64,000 bases of DNA from Heloderma charlesbogerti. Lineage: Eukaryota; Chordata; Lepidosauria; Squamata; Helodermatidae. The notes under the pieces were generated by a model. It was given only the letters and a program-made list of their open reading frames with translations. It was not told where the DNA came from and did no database searches. The position numbers were made by a program, and so were the translations under genes. This document shows, in pieces, positions 10,752 through 22,462 of the stretch; the first letter of the stretch is position 1, and every line of letters begins with the position of its first letter. The stretch is taken from positions 496,001 to 560,000 of the forward strand of contig JANEZZ010001412.1 of the NCBI GenBank assembly GCA_026122225.1. The letters run 5' to 3'.

Positions 10752-10840
10752 TGGTTGACACTGGTTGGCCACTGTATGAACAGAATGCTGGACTTGATGG
10801 ATGCTGGTCTGATCCAGCATAGCTCTTCTGATATTCCCTT
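10752..10840 (+). mobile_element. CR1-like 3' end fragment
   Basis: 'ggttggccactgtatgaaca', 'gaatgctggacttgatgg' and 'ggtctgatccagcatagctc' match the 3' end of a common CR1-group subfamily. Confidence 0.6.
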
Positions 10841-11689
10841 TTTTCTCTATAATGTGATGGACTATTACCACAGCAGGATGACATGTTGAACATCAGCTTT
10901 TGTACAACATGCTCTTTCCCCACAAAGTAATGCTAATTTGCATCCTTTCATTAATTATGCAAGCCTTTCCATGGCAGTCACCTACTAAGAAATGTTGGAA
11001 GAACTTCAAGGGATGCTTTTACAGTCCATCCCCCCCCCCCCAATTGTGCCTTTTGTGCAATTCCCCCATTCATTTCAGTGGATCTTGAATACCAACAGAA
11101 ACTGGGGGATGACACCCATTCTTAGCAACACAAAGCACTGTGTGTTATATTTTACATGACAGGTTGCAGGCTGCCCTCATTAGGTTTAATTGTTATATGC
11201 TGCCGCCCTCATCCAAATTCAGCAGAGGTCAAAAGATGCTCTCCACTGAAGTCAAGAGAATTTTGCCACAAGCATTCTATTTTGGAATCCCTTTCAGCTC
11301 CTGGAAGAAAAGCATTTGGTCTCAGCAACTCAGTCCTATTTTGAGTGCCAGTGTGTTGCATCCTTTCTGATTGACACATTGTGTTGGACAGAGGAAACAG
11401 GCCCCGAAGGCTTTCTGAGGACAAATGAATGAGAGGCGTCCCTGGATTCAAGAACTCTGTGTCCTCCTCCAGAATGGGAAGTGTCATGTATTTGAAAATA
11501 ATGACTTCTAACACCCTCAGTTAGTGACATCTGCATCCTGTCCAGAAAGAATTTAGTTTTACTATATCTAGTTCAGTTAAAGTTTGGCCAGCTTAAGTTG
11601 GGATTCAAGCAAACTCTGCTCAGGCTTCTAGCAGCATGGCCTTGACCTCAGAGATGCCTTCACTGAACCGAGGACCATGCAAGGTATGT
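10841..11689. other. Intergenic sequence, no gene recognised
   Basis: Overlapping frames of up to about 100 codons on both strands have no domain. A 10-base C run lies near 11030. Confidence 0.45.
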
Positions 11690-11835
11690 AAAGAGAATTA
11701 TTTCCAGAGGTTAGCTGTGTTCGTCTATTGCAGCAAAAATGATGAAGTGTCCTGTGGTGCCTTAAAGGCTAACGAAGTTATTCTGGCAGAAGCTTTTGTG
11801 GACTACGCCACATTTCATCAGATGCATGGACTTGA
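11690..11835. repeat. Dispersed repeat, family C (copy 2, longer)
   Basis: Contains 'ggttagctgtgttcgtctat', 'cctgtggtgccttaaaggct' and 'catttcatcagatgcatgga'. It aligns with 5266-5352 and extends further at the 5' side. Confidence 0.65.
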
Positions 11836-11844
11836 GACTACCTT

Positions 11845-12232
11845 CTCCCATATGAGCCTATCTGGGTTTCAAGATTTTCTGAGGAGGCCCTTTTCTTGGT
11901 CTTGCCACCACTGGATATGTGTTTGGTGGTGTCATGAGAGGGCCTTCTTGGTGGCTGCTCCTAGGCTTTGGAACTCCCTGCTGAGGGTGACTAGGTTGGC
12001 TCCTTCTCTGCTGTCCTTCTGCTGGCAGGCAAATATGTTTTTATTCAAGCAGGCCTTTGGCATGTAAATGGGTCTGTTGCTGGGTTGGGTGCTTTCTAAA
12101 ATGTCTTTTATTATTGTGTTTTTGAATTGTGTTTTTAATCCATTTGTTTTTATGATTGTTTTAACTAAGCTTATTTTAACCACCTGGAGTTCCATTTTTT
12201 GTCTGTGGATGTAAATAAATAAATGGAGCATT
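11845..12232 (+). mobile_element. L2-like LINE 3' end
   Basis: It covers the end of ORF2 (a frame reading RAFLVAAPRLWNSLL, then FLFKQAFG), a T-rich 3' UTR and the tail 'gtaaataaataaatgg'. The Arg-Ala-Phe ... Pro-Arg-Leu-Trp-Asn motif is the usual C-terminus of these LINEs. 5'-truncated. Confidence 0.8.
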
Positions 12233-12235
12233 ATG

Positions 12236-13280
12236 GAGAGTTTCAGGTTTATATACAGTATATTTGGTGGTGGGGGAGGGAAGAATTGTGTATGCTGAGG
12301 TCAGAAGAAAATTAAATGCAAAAAGTGACAATTATATTATTAGCAGTGGCCATTCACAGAACAGTTGTTGCTGATAACACAAGCATCCTGCCACTAAGTA
12401 CATGTCATGAGATAAAAATTGGCATCCTGCCAATTAACACATGCCGTGAGATGAAAATCCTTTATCCAGATACACACATCATCCTACATTCAATATATGG
12501 TCAGCTATATTCACCCAAAGTTGCCTCCACTTTGAAAGCTTTTCTTTCTAATCCTGTGGTCCAGCTAGGTCATTTTACATTCTGGACTTAATGGTCTTTG
12601 TGCTGTGATTATTTGGTAATGAAGCCTCCTGTTAGAAAGGCAATTAGCAGAGAAACACAAAAAAGGCAAAACAGAATGAGCATTTACCGGTCCCACATGT
12701 GCACAAGGCTATCTTATAACAACAAAAGGCGGCCACACCCTTCTCTGGTGAAGAAAAGGTAAAATGGTTTTACTCACAATATTCTTGTATGTAAAATGGA
12801 GGTACAGCTTAGAGTTTCAAAAAGAGTTTGTGCAGTCTATTTTGTATTCCATTACATTGGAAGGAGTGAGAGAGTAAATGCACGTGTGCTCCCAGCAGTG
12901 GTGGAAGGTGGGGGGGGGGGGGAGAAAGGGAGGAGCAAAAGGAAGAAATTACTTGTAGGCTATAGAGACCTTGAGACTAGCTGCGGTCAAAATTCCCATG
13001 AACTAACTAACTGCAGCACTGTCCCCTTCCAGTAACTTGCAGATGAGGTTGCATTATTCCCAACACTTTGGGCCCCCTGTTTAGACAGTAATGTGCATTA
13101 CTTCCCCTTGCTTCCAAATGTGCTAAGCCAGCCCTGCTGCATTTGGAGGCCCTCCTGCTCAGCCTGCTGGGTGGGGCCCAGGATCTCTGCCCCCAAGTCC
13201 GGCCCTGATGGCACCACTATTCGAATGCTGAAGAGAGAGCCACGTATTACAATCCATGGGGTTGCACCCAGCATCATGGT
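12236..13280. other. Intergenic sequence, no gene recognised
   Basis: A short internal duplication near 12365-12445 repeats 'gcatcctgcca' followed by a 'catg-cgtgagat' type block. A G run lies at 12908-12922. No credible gene. Confidence 0.45.
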
Positions 13281-13283
13281 ACC

Positions 13284-13420
13284 GCAAGCAGAGGCTACCG
13301 CTTGCAGAATGGGATTTTGTCATCCTCTCCTTCCCCCCTGCAGCCCCCTCACCTGTGCACCCTTCAAATCTGCTCTGGAAGGTTGTGGGACCCATTCTGC
13401 AAGTGGTAGCCTCCGCTTGC
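13284..13420. repeat. Inverted repeat, family F (copy 1)
   Basis: The arms 13284-13313 and 13391-13420 are reverse complements at 28 of 30 positions (counted by eye). The loop contains 'ccccctgcagccccctcacc' and 'cttcaaatctgctctgga', which resemble 41690-41770. Unclassified element. Confidence 0.65.
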
Positions 13421-13559
13421 TGAATCGTGAGGCTGGATTTAACTCATTATGATCCACAATGTATAACCAATGACAATGGGGCTGTTTGTAACGCTAAGCT
13501 ACTGTGTGTTAACTTCCCCTCAGGGCTTAGTGGAGTGTGCTGGCTGCCAGCTTGAATAT

Positions 13560-13808
13560 GCAAGCAGTGTGTCTTCCAAACCTGATGTTGTGGGTTGTCT
13601 GAGGGGGTAGACAACCCTCAAATAGCAAGCACATAGCTTGTTTTAGGGTTGTGGGTTGCCTACCCCCCCAAACAACCCACAATACCAGGTTAGCATGACA
13701 CGGCAAACCACAGCAAGCAGAGGCGCCCATGGGTGCCATGCAAATAGGGTGCCTGGGGGGTGCCTGGCATGACACGACAGTGGCTGTCACGTCGTATGAA
13801 CCAGGTCA
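13560..13808. repeat. Fold-back element, probable family G
   Basis: 'ttgtgggttgtctgaggggg' and 'acccccccaaacaacccaca' form inverted blocks, and the right end 'tatgaaccaggtc' is the family G terminus. The left end is not clear. Confidence 0.4.
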
Positions 13809-14624
13809 GTGTTCTGGCTTTCCATAACAAGTGTTGTTTTGACATTTGTGCCCAAATTAAATATCTGATAGTAGTGTTCATAATGGTGTGCAATCCCTCC
13901 CCCCCCCCATTAATTCTTTAGCGCAAACCAGAGTTCAATAAGTTAGCACAAGCAAGCAAGAAGAAGCCGGGTGTATCTTTTTAAACTTGGAATATAAATG
14001 GCTACATTTACTGCAAGGAGGAAAAGTTGCTGTTATTTGCATCCCTGTCTTTGTTCTGTCAACATCTCACACAGATTGCTGGATACACGTGCTAATGCAT
14101 CCTGGCAAAGTGAGGGAGGGCCTTCCATTTCCTGCTGTCTGTTCTAACTTGAAAATGATCAGATGATGCTTCTGGCACATATGAAATGAATTAATATTGA
14201 ATTAAAAGGATTCAGGTTTTTTTAAAAAAAATTAACGACACATTTATCGCAGTCTTGAAATTATTTTTTTAAAAAGAAAAGAATCAGAAAATAATGATGC
14301 TTAAACGTCTAATTGCCTAAAGCTGAACTAAACATTACAAACATTATTCCTGAAAAGCAGCTACCCACTAGCTTATAAAAGGAAAATATGAAATTGCAAG
14401 ATTCATAGTCAGCAAACAGTTCTAAGACTACTTTGTTTTACTGTTACATATTAAATTATCTTGATCTGTTCAAAGAATGTATTGCACCTGTGTGTTCACA
14501 AGCCTACCCGTAGCAATTCCTTTTCAGTTGTTTAATATAGATCATTTCAAAAACCATTTGTTAAAAAAGGGAATGACAATTTGAGGTTGCATCTGCAGAG
14601 GTGACTACATTTGATTTTACATTA
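13809..14624. other. AT-rich sequence, no gene recognised
   Basis: No repeat family recognised and no reading frame of note. Homeodomain-type ATTA motifs are frequent at 14180-14360. Candidate conserved non-coding DNA, not demonstrable here. Confidence 0.35.
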
Positions 14625-14720
14625 GAACAGCCTTCCCTAACCTGGTGCCATCTAGATGTGTTGGACTTCAACTCCCACTATCCCCACCCAGCATGAAGGC
14701 CAAGTTGGGAAAGGGTGGAA
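14625..14720. repeat. Fold-back repeat, family A (left arm and part of right)
   Basis: 'cagccttccctaacctggtg', 'gatgtgttggacttcaactc' and 'cccagcatgaaggccaagtt'. Confidence 0.65.
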
Positions 14721-16125
14721 TAGAGAGTTTGCTAAGCATCATTCTTCATATATTATATACTATTTTCTTTCCTGTTTCTCCTCTTTAACTCATAGCCCAC
14801 TTCTAAACATGACAAAGAAAATATGTCTTCACACACTGTGTAATTAACTAATGTAATTCACCAATACAAGATATGGTGGTGGCCACAATTGTAGGGAGCT
14901 TTAAAAATGACTTGATAAACTCGTGGATGTCAAGATTTGGAATGGCCTTAGATGTGACAGTTATATATTGAACCTCTGTGTTCAGTGGCAGTACATCTCT
15001 CAGTGTCATGTACTTGGGCAAAAAATAAAGAATGGCTATTGGTCCTCATGTCGTGCTTATGACTTTTCAAAGGACTCTGGCTAGCCACTTTTTGGAGACA
15101 GAATGTGGGACTAGACCAAGCTGCAAAACCTTGGACCAAATGGGCACTCAGTCAATGTCCTGATGATGATCTCTGCCTGGAATGCAAAAATTGTCCAGCA
15201 TCTAGTGGACTACATGAATGGGTAGGAAGTTATGTTCAGCAGCTTGGACACAACTCTTTGAAAAGGCTCAGACTTGGGGTTGGATCCAGATTTAGGCATG
15301 TGCAACTGGGCTGGCAGAAGTGGACTTCTCTCCCTCCTCCCCATGGCAGCACCTCCAGTCCCCTGACAATGCTACACAGAGGATCAGGGGGCCTTGCTGA
15401 ATGGGGTGAGCTGTGGCACAAGGGGGGGGAAGGGTATCCCTGATATCAGGGGGAGGCATCTTCCTTGAGTGGGGCCCTTCTGTCAATGGAAGACAGATGC
15501 TGGATCTAAGTCTCTATGAACAGCATGCACTAACTTGAACAAGATGGTAAGTGTGCTCAGGATGCTTAGGGGGAAATGACATATAATTACTATTATCACT
15601 TATGTATCACCTTATTTACTTAAAGGGAATCAAGGCAGTGAGCAGCATTATACAGCAGCTGCACATGACAAAACCACAACAGCCCCTTCACCCTTACAAA
15701 GCACCCAGTGGAAAAGGTAGGGGCCCATAACGAAACCCACATGCCCCACTATCCTGACACTCCACCAAATGTTAGCCCAATCATGGCCTCCCAGGAGCTT
15801 TCCAAGAGCAGTAGCTGGGGGGGGGGCTGGGACCCCTCTTGTCTCCTCTGTAATTCAAGTCCTGGGACAGCATGTTCTGAAGGGGACAAAAGAATGGCTG
15901 GGAAGGAAGTGCTCAACCCTTCCTCTGTTACCCTGTTTCCCCTGAAACTCCCCCCTTCCCACTACTTGTAAGGTAAACAGAGGTCAGGATGACTGGGGGG
16001 AAAATGCTTGCAAGGGGTGGGTGGGGCCTCTCATTGCCTTCCACTTCAACACACCTACTCCTGTGGGTGCTTTACAATGGATAAGGGGGCATTTGGGGCT
16101 ACATGACATCAGGGGTGGGCAGGAG
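14721..16125. other. Intergenic sequence, no gene recognised
   Basis: A G/C-richer tract at 15250-15480 and 15700-16020 gives several domain-free frames of up to 112 codons on both strands. These overlap one another and have no splice or start context that favours any. Confidence 0.45.
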
Positions 16126-16245
16126 ATTGATCTCTTAGATGTTTTGGACTGCCACTCCCAGAAGCCCTTGCCAGCATGGCCAATGCTCAGGAATGCTGGG
16201 GGCTGAAGTCCAGAACATCTGAAGATCTATTCTCTCTCCACCCCC
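16126..16245. repeat. Fold-back repeat, family A
   Basis: 'cttagatgttttggactgcc' pairs with 'gaagtccagaacatctgaag' around the 'cagcatggccaatgctcagg' core. Confidence 0.7.
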
Positions 16246-16382
16246 TGCATTTCACACAGTGGTAGTGTAACAAAGAGTTACATTAGAGCCAAATTTAGAC
16301 ATGGGTGCAGCAAGGCTGACCTCTTTAAGTGTGGGGTCTTCCCCAGCCGTGGTATAAAATAACATGACAGGGCCAGGGGATC

Positions 16383-16470
16383 TGATTTTATTCATTCATT
16401 CATAGATTTATATACCGCCAAACATACTTTAAAATATAGCTTAGGGGTATTTTAAATGCTAAAGGCATGC
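16383..16470 (-). mobile_element. Possible L2-like LINE tail
   Basis: 'ttcattcattcatagattta' followed by 'tataccgcc' is the reverse complement of a LINE tail. Short and diverged. Confidence 0.4.
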
Positions 16471-16605
16471 ACTGGTGAGAGATGCTGGCCACTGCTTGTG
16501 TCCACTGTTTACACCCCCATGGCTGCTTTCCTCAGGTGTTTTCCTCCTGTTTGGGCTCACTTCCAGGGTAATATGCCTGAAGGGAGAGCGGCATTGTGAG
16601 ACTGA

Positions 16606-16812
16606 CTGCAGGGCAGGCCCAAGAGATTTTGCTGCTTGAGGAGAAGGGCCAGAAGGCATCTTCTGCCAGCTCCCTCCCCCTTCCACAGAAGCCCACCAGA
16701 CCGACAGTCGAATTGTACGTCAACACTGGCAACAGGACAGCTTTCTCCACCAAATCTAAGGTGGCAGAATAGCTTAGGGGGCCAGGGGCAAGCCACGTGG
16801 GCTGCACAACCC
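16606..16812. repeat. Dispersed repeat, family K (copy 2)
   Basis: Same block order as 2399-2605: 'cccaagagattttgctgctt', 'acaggacagctttctccacc', then 'agggggccaggggcaagcca'. Confidence 0.45.
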
Positions 16813-17721
16813 TGTCCCCTAACCCCTCACCACTATGTCCGGTGCCCGCTCACTGCCCATTCCAGCACACACTGCCATGCGGCAGCAGGAGTGCCACCAT
16901 GCCTCCTGGGAGCAGAGACCCAAAGTTGTGAAGAGAAGTCTGACTGGTCCGCTGCCTCACCCCCAGCAAGAGCAACTTGGAAGCCTTGTGTGGCGCATGC
17001 TGGGGAAACAGCCAGGCGTGCCTTGCGCACCAAATTCCAAAGCAGTCCCCTCTGTGCGCTCAAGGCCAGAAGTCACACCAGTGTGAAAGCCATCACAGGA
17101 ATGGAAAGTGGTGCAGTGGGGGTGGAGGGGACTAGATAGGTGACAGCTGTGTAGGTACAGTGGGCAGTTGGTTGGGATAGTATGATGGTTGTAGGTGATG
17201 ATGAATGGCAATCTTTCTCATTGCACACACTGCTCGAAAGAAGGCTTCCGAGAAGAGGAAGCAGAGCCATCCAAATATTACGCTCTAACTGATATAGTAC
17301 CCATATGTAAATCTTATGTGTCAGAAAGGCTCTATTTCTCAGTTAAAAAGGAAGCAGTGCCCGGTACAATTGCTATTTATAGAACACTCTAGAGAAAATC
17401 ATGTACAATAAGCTGAACATTTTTCAGTAGCAATTTCTTCTGGGCTACTAAGGCCTATTCACCTCATTCCTTGCATTTAGCCCCCACCCCCACCAGTCAA
17501 CAGGAGAGAATGGGCCAGCCCTGTGGTAGGGGAATTCTATGTGCAGAGCAGGAGAAAAGAGAAAGAAGCACCAAGAAACTCGATAGTCTCTTAAATCATT
17601 ATGATAGTTTCATTATGTTGAGGACCCCAACAATCCTGTGCTCTTTTGGTGGTGGGTGGGGGAGGTCAGGAGACATTTAGTCCCCAAGAGAAAACTGAGG
17701 AGAATCACTTTACACTCACAG
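16813..17721. other. Intergenic sequence, no gene recognised
   Basis: G/C-rich at 16830-17100, where overlapping frames up to 167 codons exist in three or more phases. They have no domain and no bias that singles one out. Confidence 0.45.

Positions 17722-17780
<59 letters not shown>
17722..17780. repeat. (ATCT)n microsatellite, about 15 units
   Basis: Uninterrupted tetranucleotide run, probably polymorphic. Confidence 0.95.
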
Positions 17781-18292
17781 ACAATCATATGGCATCTTTC
17801 AGGATACGAATCCTACCAAGGTGGCTTACAAGTAACATAAAAATAGTAAGGCCACATTGGGGGGGGTATTTTGACAGAAAATTGTGGGTGCTCCCACAAT
17901 ATGGTGGCTGGGAAGGGGGCTTGTCCATTCATAAAATGGCCACCATGGTGAGCATGGCTGGTCACAAAACACTCATTTCCCAGAAGGCAAATGGGTGAGA
18001 CTAAAGAAAAGTAACTTGCCCAAAACCTTAAGTACAAGACAGAGGTGGTGTCTGAGCTCTAACACACAAAACTGCTGCTTTGAACCCAAATAAATTGGAG
18101 GGCAGCCCATCACTTTGCAGCATGTCAGCCTCCCAGTTAGAAAAACAATGATTCAAAAATCTTAAGAAACAAACTAAACATCTGGAGAGCCAGGAGCCAG
18201 GGGGCACCAAGAGGCACATTGGAACCCAAAGGCACCATGTTGGAGACTCCAGCTGTATGGGACCCTAGAGTCTTGTTGACTGATCTTTATGG

Positions 18293-18382
18293 GCTGGTTC
18301 ACACATGAATGTCACATCACTTGTTTTCTGTACTCTCAATTACCAGGCACTAGCCTGGTAGCTAAATATGTGAATTGGCTCC
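18293..18382. repeat. Possible short family G element
   Basis: The left end 'ggctggttcacacatgaat' and right end 'aaatatgtgaattggctcc' are imperfect inverted copies. Weak call. Confidence 0.3.
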
Positions 18383-18601
18383 ACTGAAAAGCACTGGGAC
18401 TGAGGGGTCAGGAAAATCCCAACTGTGGCATTATATCTGATATGGGCCATTCAAACATTGGTGCTGATCTGACTTGGCTACTACTATCAAATGGTCAAAG
18501 TCCACGTGCCACTTAGTTTGATGCTAGTATCCCATACCCCTTCATGGATCACTGCCTTGTTATGGTGAAGGGGCTTGCGTAACTCAGTGAAGCCATAAGC
18601 T

Positions 18602-19678
18602 ATGCCGTGCAGGGCCACCCAAGATAGACAGGTCATGGCGGAGAGTTCTGACAAAATGTGGTCCACTGGAGAAGGAAATGGCAACACACTCCAGTATTCT
18701 TGCCAAGAAAACCCCATGGAACGTATCACAAGGCTAAAAGAGATGATGCCGGAAGATGAGCCCCTCAGGTCAGAAGGTGTCCAATATACTACTGGGGAAG
18801 AGCAGAGGGAATTTCCAAGTAGCACCAGAAAAAGTGAAGTGGCTGGGCCAAAGCTGAAAGGGCACTCAGATGTGGATGTGTCTGGTGGTGAAAAGAAAGT
18901 CCGATGCTGTAAAGAACAATATTGTCTAGGAACCTGGAATGTAAGATCAATGAATCAAGGTAAGCTGGAGGTGGTCAAACATGAGATGGCAAGATTGAAC
19001 ATCGACATCTTGGGAATCAGCGAACTCAAATGGACAAGCATGGGTGCATTTAATTCAGGTGACCATTATATCTACTACTGTGGGCAAGAATCCCTTAGAA
19101 GAAATGGAGTAGCACTCATAGTCAACAAAAGGGTAGGAAAAGCAGTACTGGGGTACAATCTCAAAAACGACAGAATGATGTCAGTACGAATCCAAGGCAA
19201 AACATTCAACATCACAGTAATTCCAGTCTATGCCCCTACCACTGAGGCCAAAGAAGCTAAGGTTGATCGGTTCTATGAAGACCTACAACACCTTCTAGAA
19301 CTAACACCAAAAAAAGATGTCCTCTTCATCATGGGGGATTGGAATGCTAAAGTAGGAAGTCAAGAAATCACCAGGATAACAGGCAAGCATGGCCTTGGTG
19401 TACAAAATGAAGCAGGACAAAGGCTAATCGAGTTTTGCCAAGAGAACACGCTGATCATAGCAAACACTCTTTTCCAACAGCACAAGAGGCGACTCTACAC
19501 ATGGACATCACCAGATGGTCAATATCGAAACCAGATTGATTATGTCCTTTGTAGCCAAAGATGGAGAAGCTCTATACAGTCAGTAAAAACAAGACCTGGA
19601 GCTGACTGTGGCTCAGATCATGAGCTTCTTATTGCAAAATTTCGGCTTCAATTGAAGAACGTAGGGAAAACCACTTAA
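18602..19678 (+). pseudogene. Bov-B endonuclease region (5' part of the broken polyprotein)
   Basis: The 358-codon frame holds the endonuclease/exonuclease/phosphatase fold. Visible motifs in order are GTWNVRS (near the start of the domain), GISELKW, GDWNAKVG, TWTSPDGQ with NQIDYVL, and SDHELLIAKF. These include the Asn, Glu, Asp-X-Asn and Ser-Asp-His residues that form the active site in this family. In the complete element the same frame would run on into the reverse transcriptase; here it stops and the phase shifts. The upstream residues before about codon 100 are poorly conserved leader. Whether the ATG at 18602 was ever used is unknown. Confidence 0.85.
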
Positions 19679-20321
19679 CCATTCAGGTATGACCTAAATC
19701 ATATACCTTATGAATATACAGTGGAGGTGAGGAATAGATTTCAGGGATTAGACCGGATAGACAGAGTGCCTGAGGAACTATGGATGGAGGTCCATAGCAT
19801 TGTTCAGGAGGCAGCAACGAAATCCATCCCAAACAAAAAGAAATGCAAGAAAGCAAAGTGGCTGTCTGATGAGGCTTTACAAGTAGCTGAGGAAAGAAGG
19901 GAAGTGAAAAGCAAGGGAGAAAGGGGAAGATATACCCAACTGAATACATATTTCCAGAGAATAGCAAGGAGAGACAAGAAGGCCTCCTTAAATGAACAAT
20001 GCAAAGAAATCGAAGAAAACAACAGAATGGGATAGACTAGAGATCTCTTCAAGAAAATCGGAGATCTCAAGGGAACATTTCGTGCAGACGGGCATGATAA
20101 AGGACAAAGAAGGCAGGGACCTAACAGAAGCAGAGGAGATTAAGAAGAGGTGGAAAGAATACACAGAAGAACTATACAGGAAAGATCTTAATGTCCCTGA
20201 TAGCCATGATAGTGCCGTCACTGACCTTGAGCTGGACAACCTCAAGAGTGAAGTCAAGTGGGCCTGAGAAAGCATTATTAACAACAAAGCTAGCGGAGAT
20301 GACAGTATTCCAGCTGAGCTA

Positions 20322-21479
20322 TTGAAAATCCTAAAAGATGATGCTGTTAAAGTGCTGCATTCAATATGCCAACAAATTTGGAACACTCAACAATGGCCAC
20401 AAGACTGGAAAAGGTCAGTTTACACTCCAGTTCCAAAGAAGGGCAATGCCAAAGAGTGTTCAAACTACCGTACAATTGCGGTCATTTCACATGCCAGCAA
20501 GGTGATGCTCAAAATCCTACAAGCTAGGCTTCAGCAGTATGTGAACCGAGAACTACTGGAAGTACAAGCTGGGTTTCGAAGAGGCAGAGGAACTAGAGAT
20601 CAAATCGCCAACATTTGCTGGATCATGGAGAAAGCGAGAGAATGCCAGAAAAACGTCTATTTCTGCTTCACTGACTACTCTAAAGCCTTTGATTGCGTGG
20701 ATCACAACAAACTGTGGCCAATTCTGAAAGAGATGGGAGTACCAGACCACCTTACCTGTCTCCTGAGAAACCTGTACGAGGGCCAAGAAGCAACAGTAAG
20801 AACCGAACATGGAACAACCGATTGGTTCAAAATTGGGAAAGGAGTACAACAAGGCTGTATATTGTCGCCCTGCTTATTTAATTTATATGCAGAGTACATC
20901 ATGCGAAATGCCGGGTTGGATGAATCACAGGTCGGAATTAAGATTGCCAGGAGAATTCTCAACAACCTCAGATACGCAGACGATACCACCCTAATGGCAG
21001 AAAGCGAAGAGGATCTAAAGAGCCTCTTGTTGAGGGTGAAAGTGGAGAGTGCAAAAGCTGGTTTGAAACTCAACATTAAAAAAACTAAAATCATGGCATC
21101 TGGCCCCATCACTTCCTGGCATATAGAAGGGGAAGAAATGGAAGCAGTGACAAATTTTATTTTCTTGGGCTCCAAGACCACCGCAGACGGTGACTGTAGC
21201 CATGAAATTAAAAGACGCTTACTCCTTGGGAGGAAAGCTATGGCAAACCTAGACAGTATAGCAAGAAGCAGAGACATTACCTTGCCGACAAAGGTTCATA
21301 TAATCAAAGCTATGGTTTTCCCAGTAGCAACGTATAGCTGTGAGAGCTGGACTATAAGGAAGGCTGAGTGCCAAAGAATCGATGCTTTCAAACTGTGGTG
21401 CTGGAGAAGACTCTTACTAGTCCCCTGGACTGCAAGGAGGTCAAATCAGTCCATCCTAAAGGAAATCAACCCTGACTGA
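20322..21479 (+). pseudogene. Bov-B reverse transcriptase region (broken polyprotein)
   Basis: The 385-codon frame carries the palm and finger motifs of a non-LTR reverse transcriptase: CSNYRTIAV, QAGFRRGRGTRDQI, DYSKAFDCVDHNKL (first catalytic Asp), GVQQGCILSPCLFNLYAE, and YADD (20973-20984) with the catalytic Asp pair. The frame ends at a stop at 21477-21479 where the second copy has a sense codon; the C-terminal part continues in another frame at 21483-21743. The segment between 19721 and 20267 holds the linker in two further short frames. Not translatable as one protein. Confidence 0.88.
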
Positions 21480-22343
21480 TCATTGGAAGGACAGATATTG
21501 AAGCTGAAGCTCAAATATTTTGGCCACCTAGTGCTAAGAGAAAAGTCACTGGAAAAGACCCTGATATTGGGAAAGATTGAAGGCAAAAGGAGAAGGGGAT
21601 GGCAGAGGATGAGATGGTTAGATAGCATCACTGATGCAATGAATATGAACTTGAGCACACTCCAGGTGAGAGCGCAGGACAGGAAGGCCTGGCGTGCTAT
21701 GGTCGATGGGGTCATGAAGAGTCGGACACGACTGAATGACTGAACAACAGCAACAACAAGTATCCCATACACAGAAACAGAACATATTAATGTGCCTAAG
21801 GGCACAGTCCTATTGATTATGTCCTCACTGCTTGGAAGATTGCTTCTGAGATTCCTGTGGCCTGCTGGGCTGAAGCTGGAAGGGCAGAAGAAGCAGAAGA
21901 GGCACCTCCCCATCCTTGGTCTTGGGTGGTTTCCCTAGACAGGCTTTTTTAGCCTATCTAGTGAAGGTGCTTTGGAGGGGAAGGGAAGGAAGTTGGAAGA
22001 GGCTCAGGATATCTAGTATCCTGGCCTCTCTAGTCTCCTCCCCTCCCCACCCACTGGAACACCCCCTTGCCTCCTCCTTTGAGGTCGTTTTCCCAACCTT
22101 GGAGAGGCAGCCAGCATGGTTCTGCCCTTGGCAGCTGCAACAGGTTGAGGTTGGATCTCTGACTCCCCGTCCCAAGGTTGGAGTGCTCTCCCCGACCTTG
22201 GAGGGGTTTTCTGAGCAATCCTTTGGTCTCTGGGACATTCTCTCAGGGACCATAGGATTGCTCTCTAATGGAGATATTTGCCTGCCCCTGAACTTCTATG
22301 CCCTTTCTTTTCCTATCTTCATCCAGAATTGCTCCGTCTAAAG

Positions 22344-22378
22344 TTAACCTAGACGGAGTTAACCTCCGTCTAGGTTAA
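22344..22378. repeat. Perfect 15-bp hairpin in the L2-like leader
   Basis: TTAACCTAGACGGAG (22344-22358) and CTCCGTCTAGGTTAA (22364-22378) are perfect reverse complements around TTAAC. A second overlapping hairpin uses CTCCGTCTA (22332-22340) with TAGACGGAG (22350-22358), so the first arm can pair on either side. Confidence 0.85.
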
Positions 22379-22462
22379 AGTTAACCTGGGTGGGGGAATT
22401 GGGAGGGGTCACTCTCTCCCAGCTGTGCCTTCCTGGGTACTCAGTGCAGCACCAACACCGAC

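Larger units (their letters stand above)
18538..21758 (+). mobile_element. Bov-B (RTE clade) LINE, full-length copy
   Basis: A 3.2-kb non-LTR retrotransposon that encodes an AP-type endonuclease and a reverse transcriptase. It is bounded by a perfect 12-bp target-site duplication AGTATCCCATAC (18526-18537 and 21759-21770), so both true ends are present. It starts 'cccttcatggatcactgcct', as the second copy does, and ends in an ACAACAGCAACAACA-type tail with no long poly(A), as Bov-B elements do. The coding frame is broken: frame changes near 19680-19715 and 20020-20050, an in-frame TGA at about 20265 and another stop at 21477-21479. It is therefore a dead copy, though recent enough to keep its exact duplication. 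Confidence 0.93.

Noticed and set aside
16636..17139. 167-codon open frame in G/C-rich sequence
   Set aside because: Open frames occur in at least three other phases over the same bases, and the first part lies in a family K repeat, so composition explains it.
21446..21913. 155-codon minus-strand frame, and similar long minus-strand frames over the LINEs
   Set aside because: Antisense of Bov-B or L2-like coding sequence; the motifs make sense only on the plus strand.
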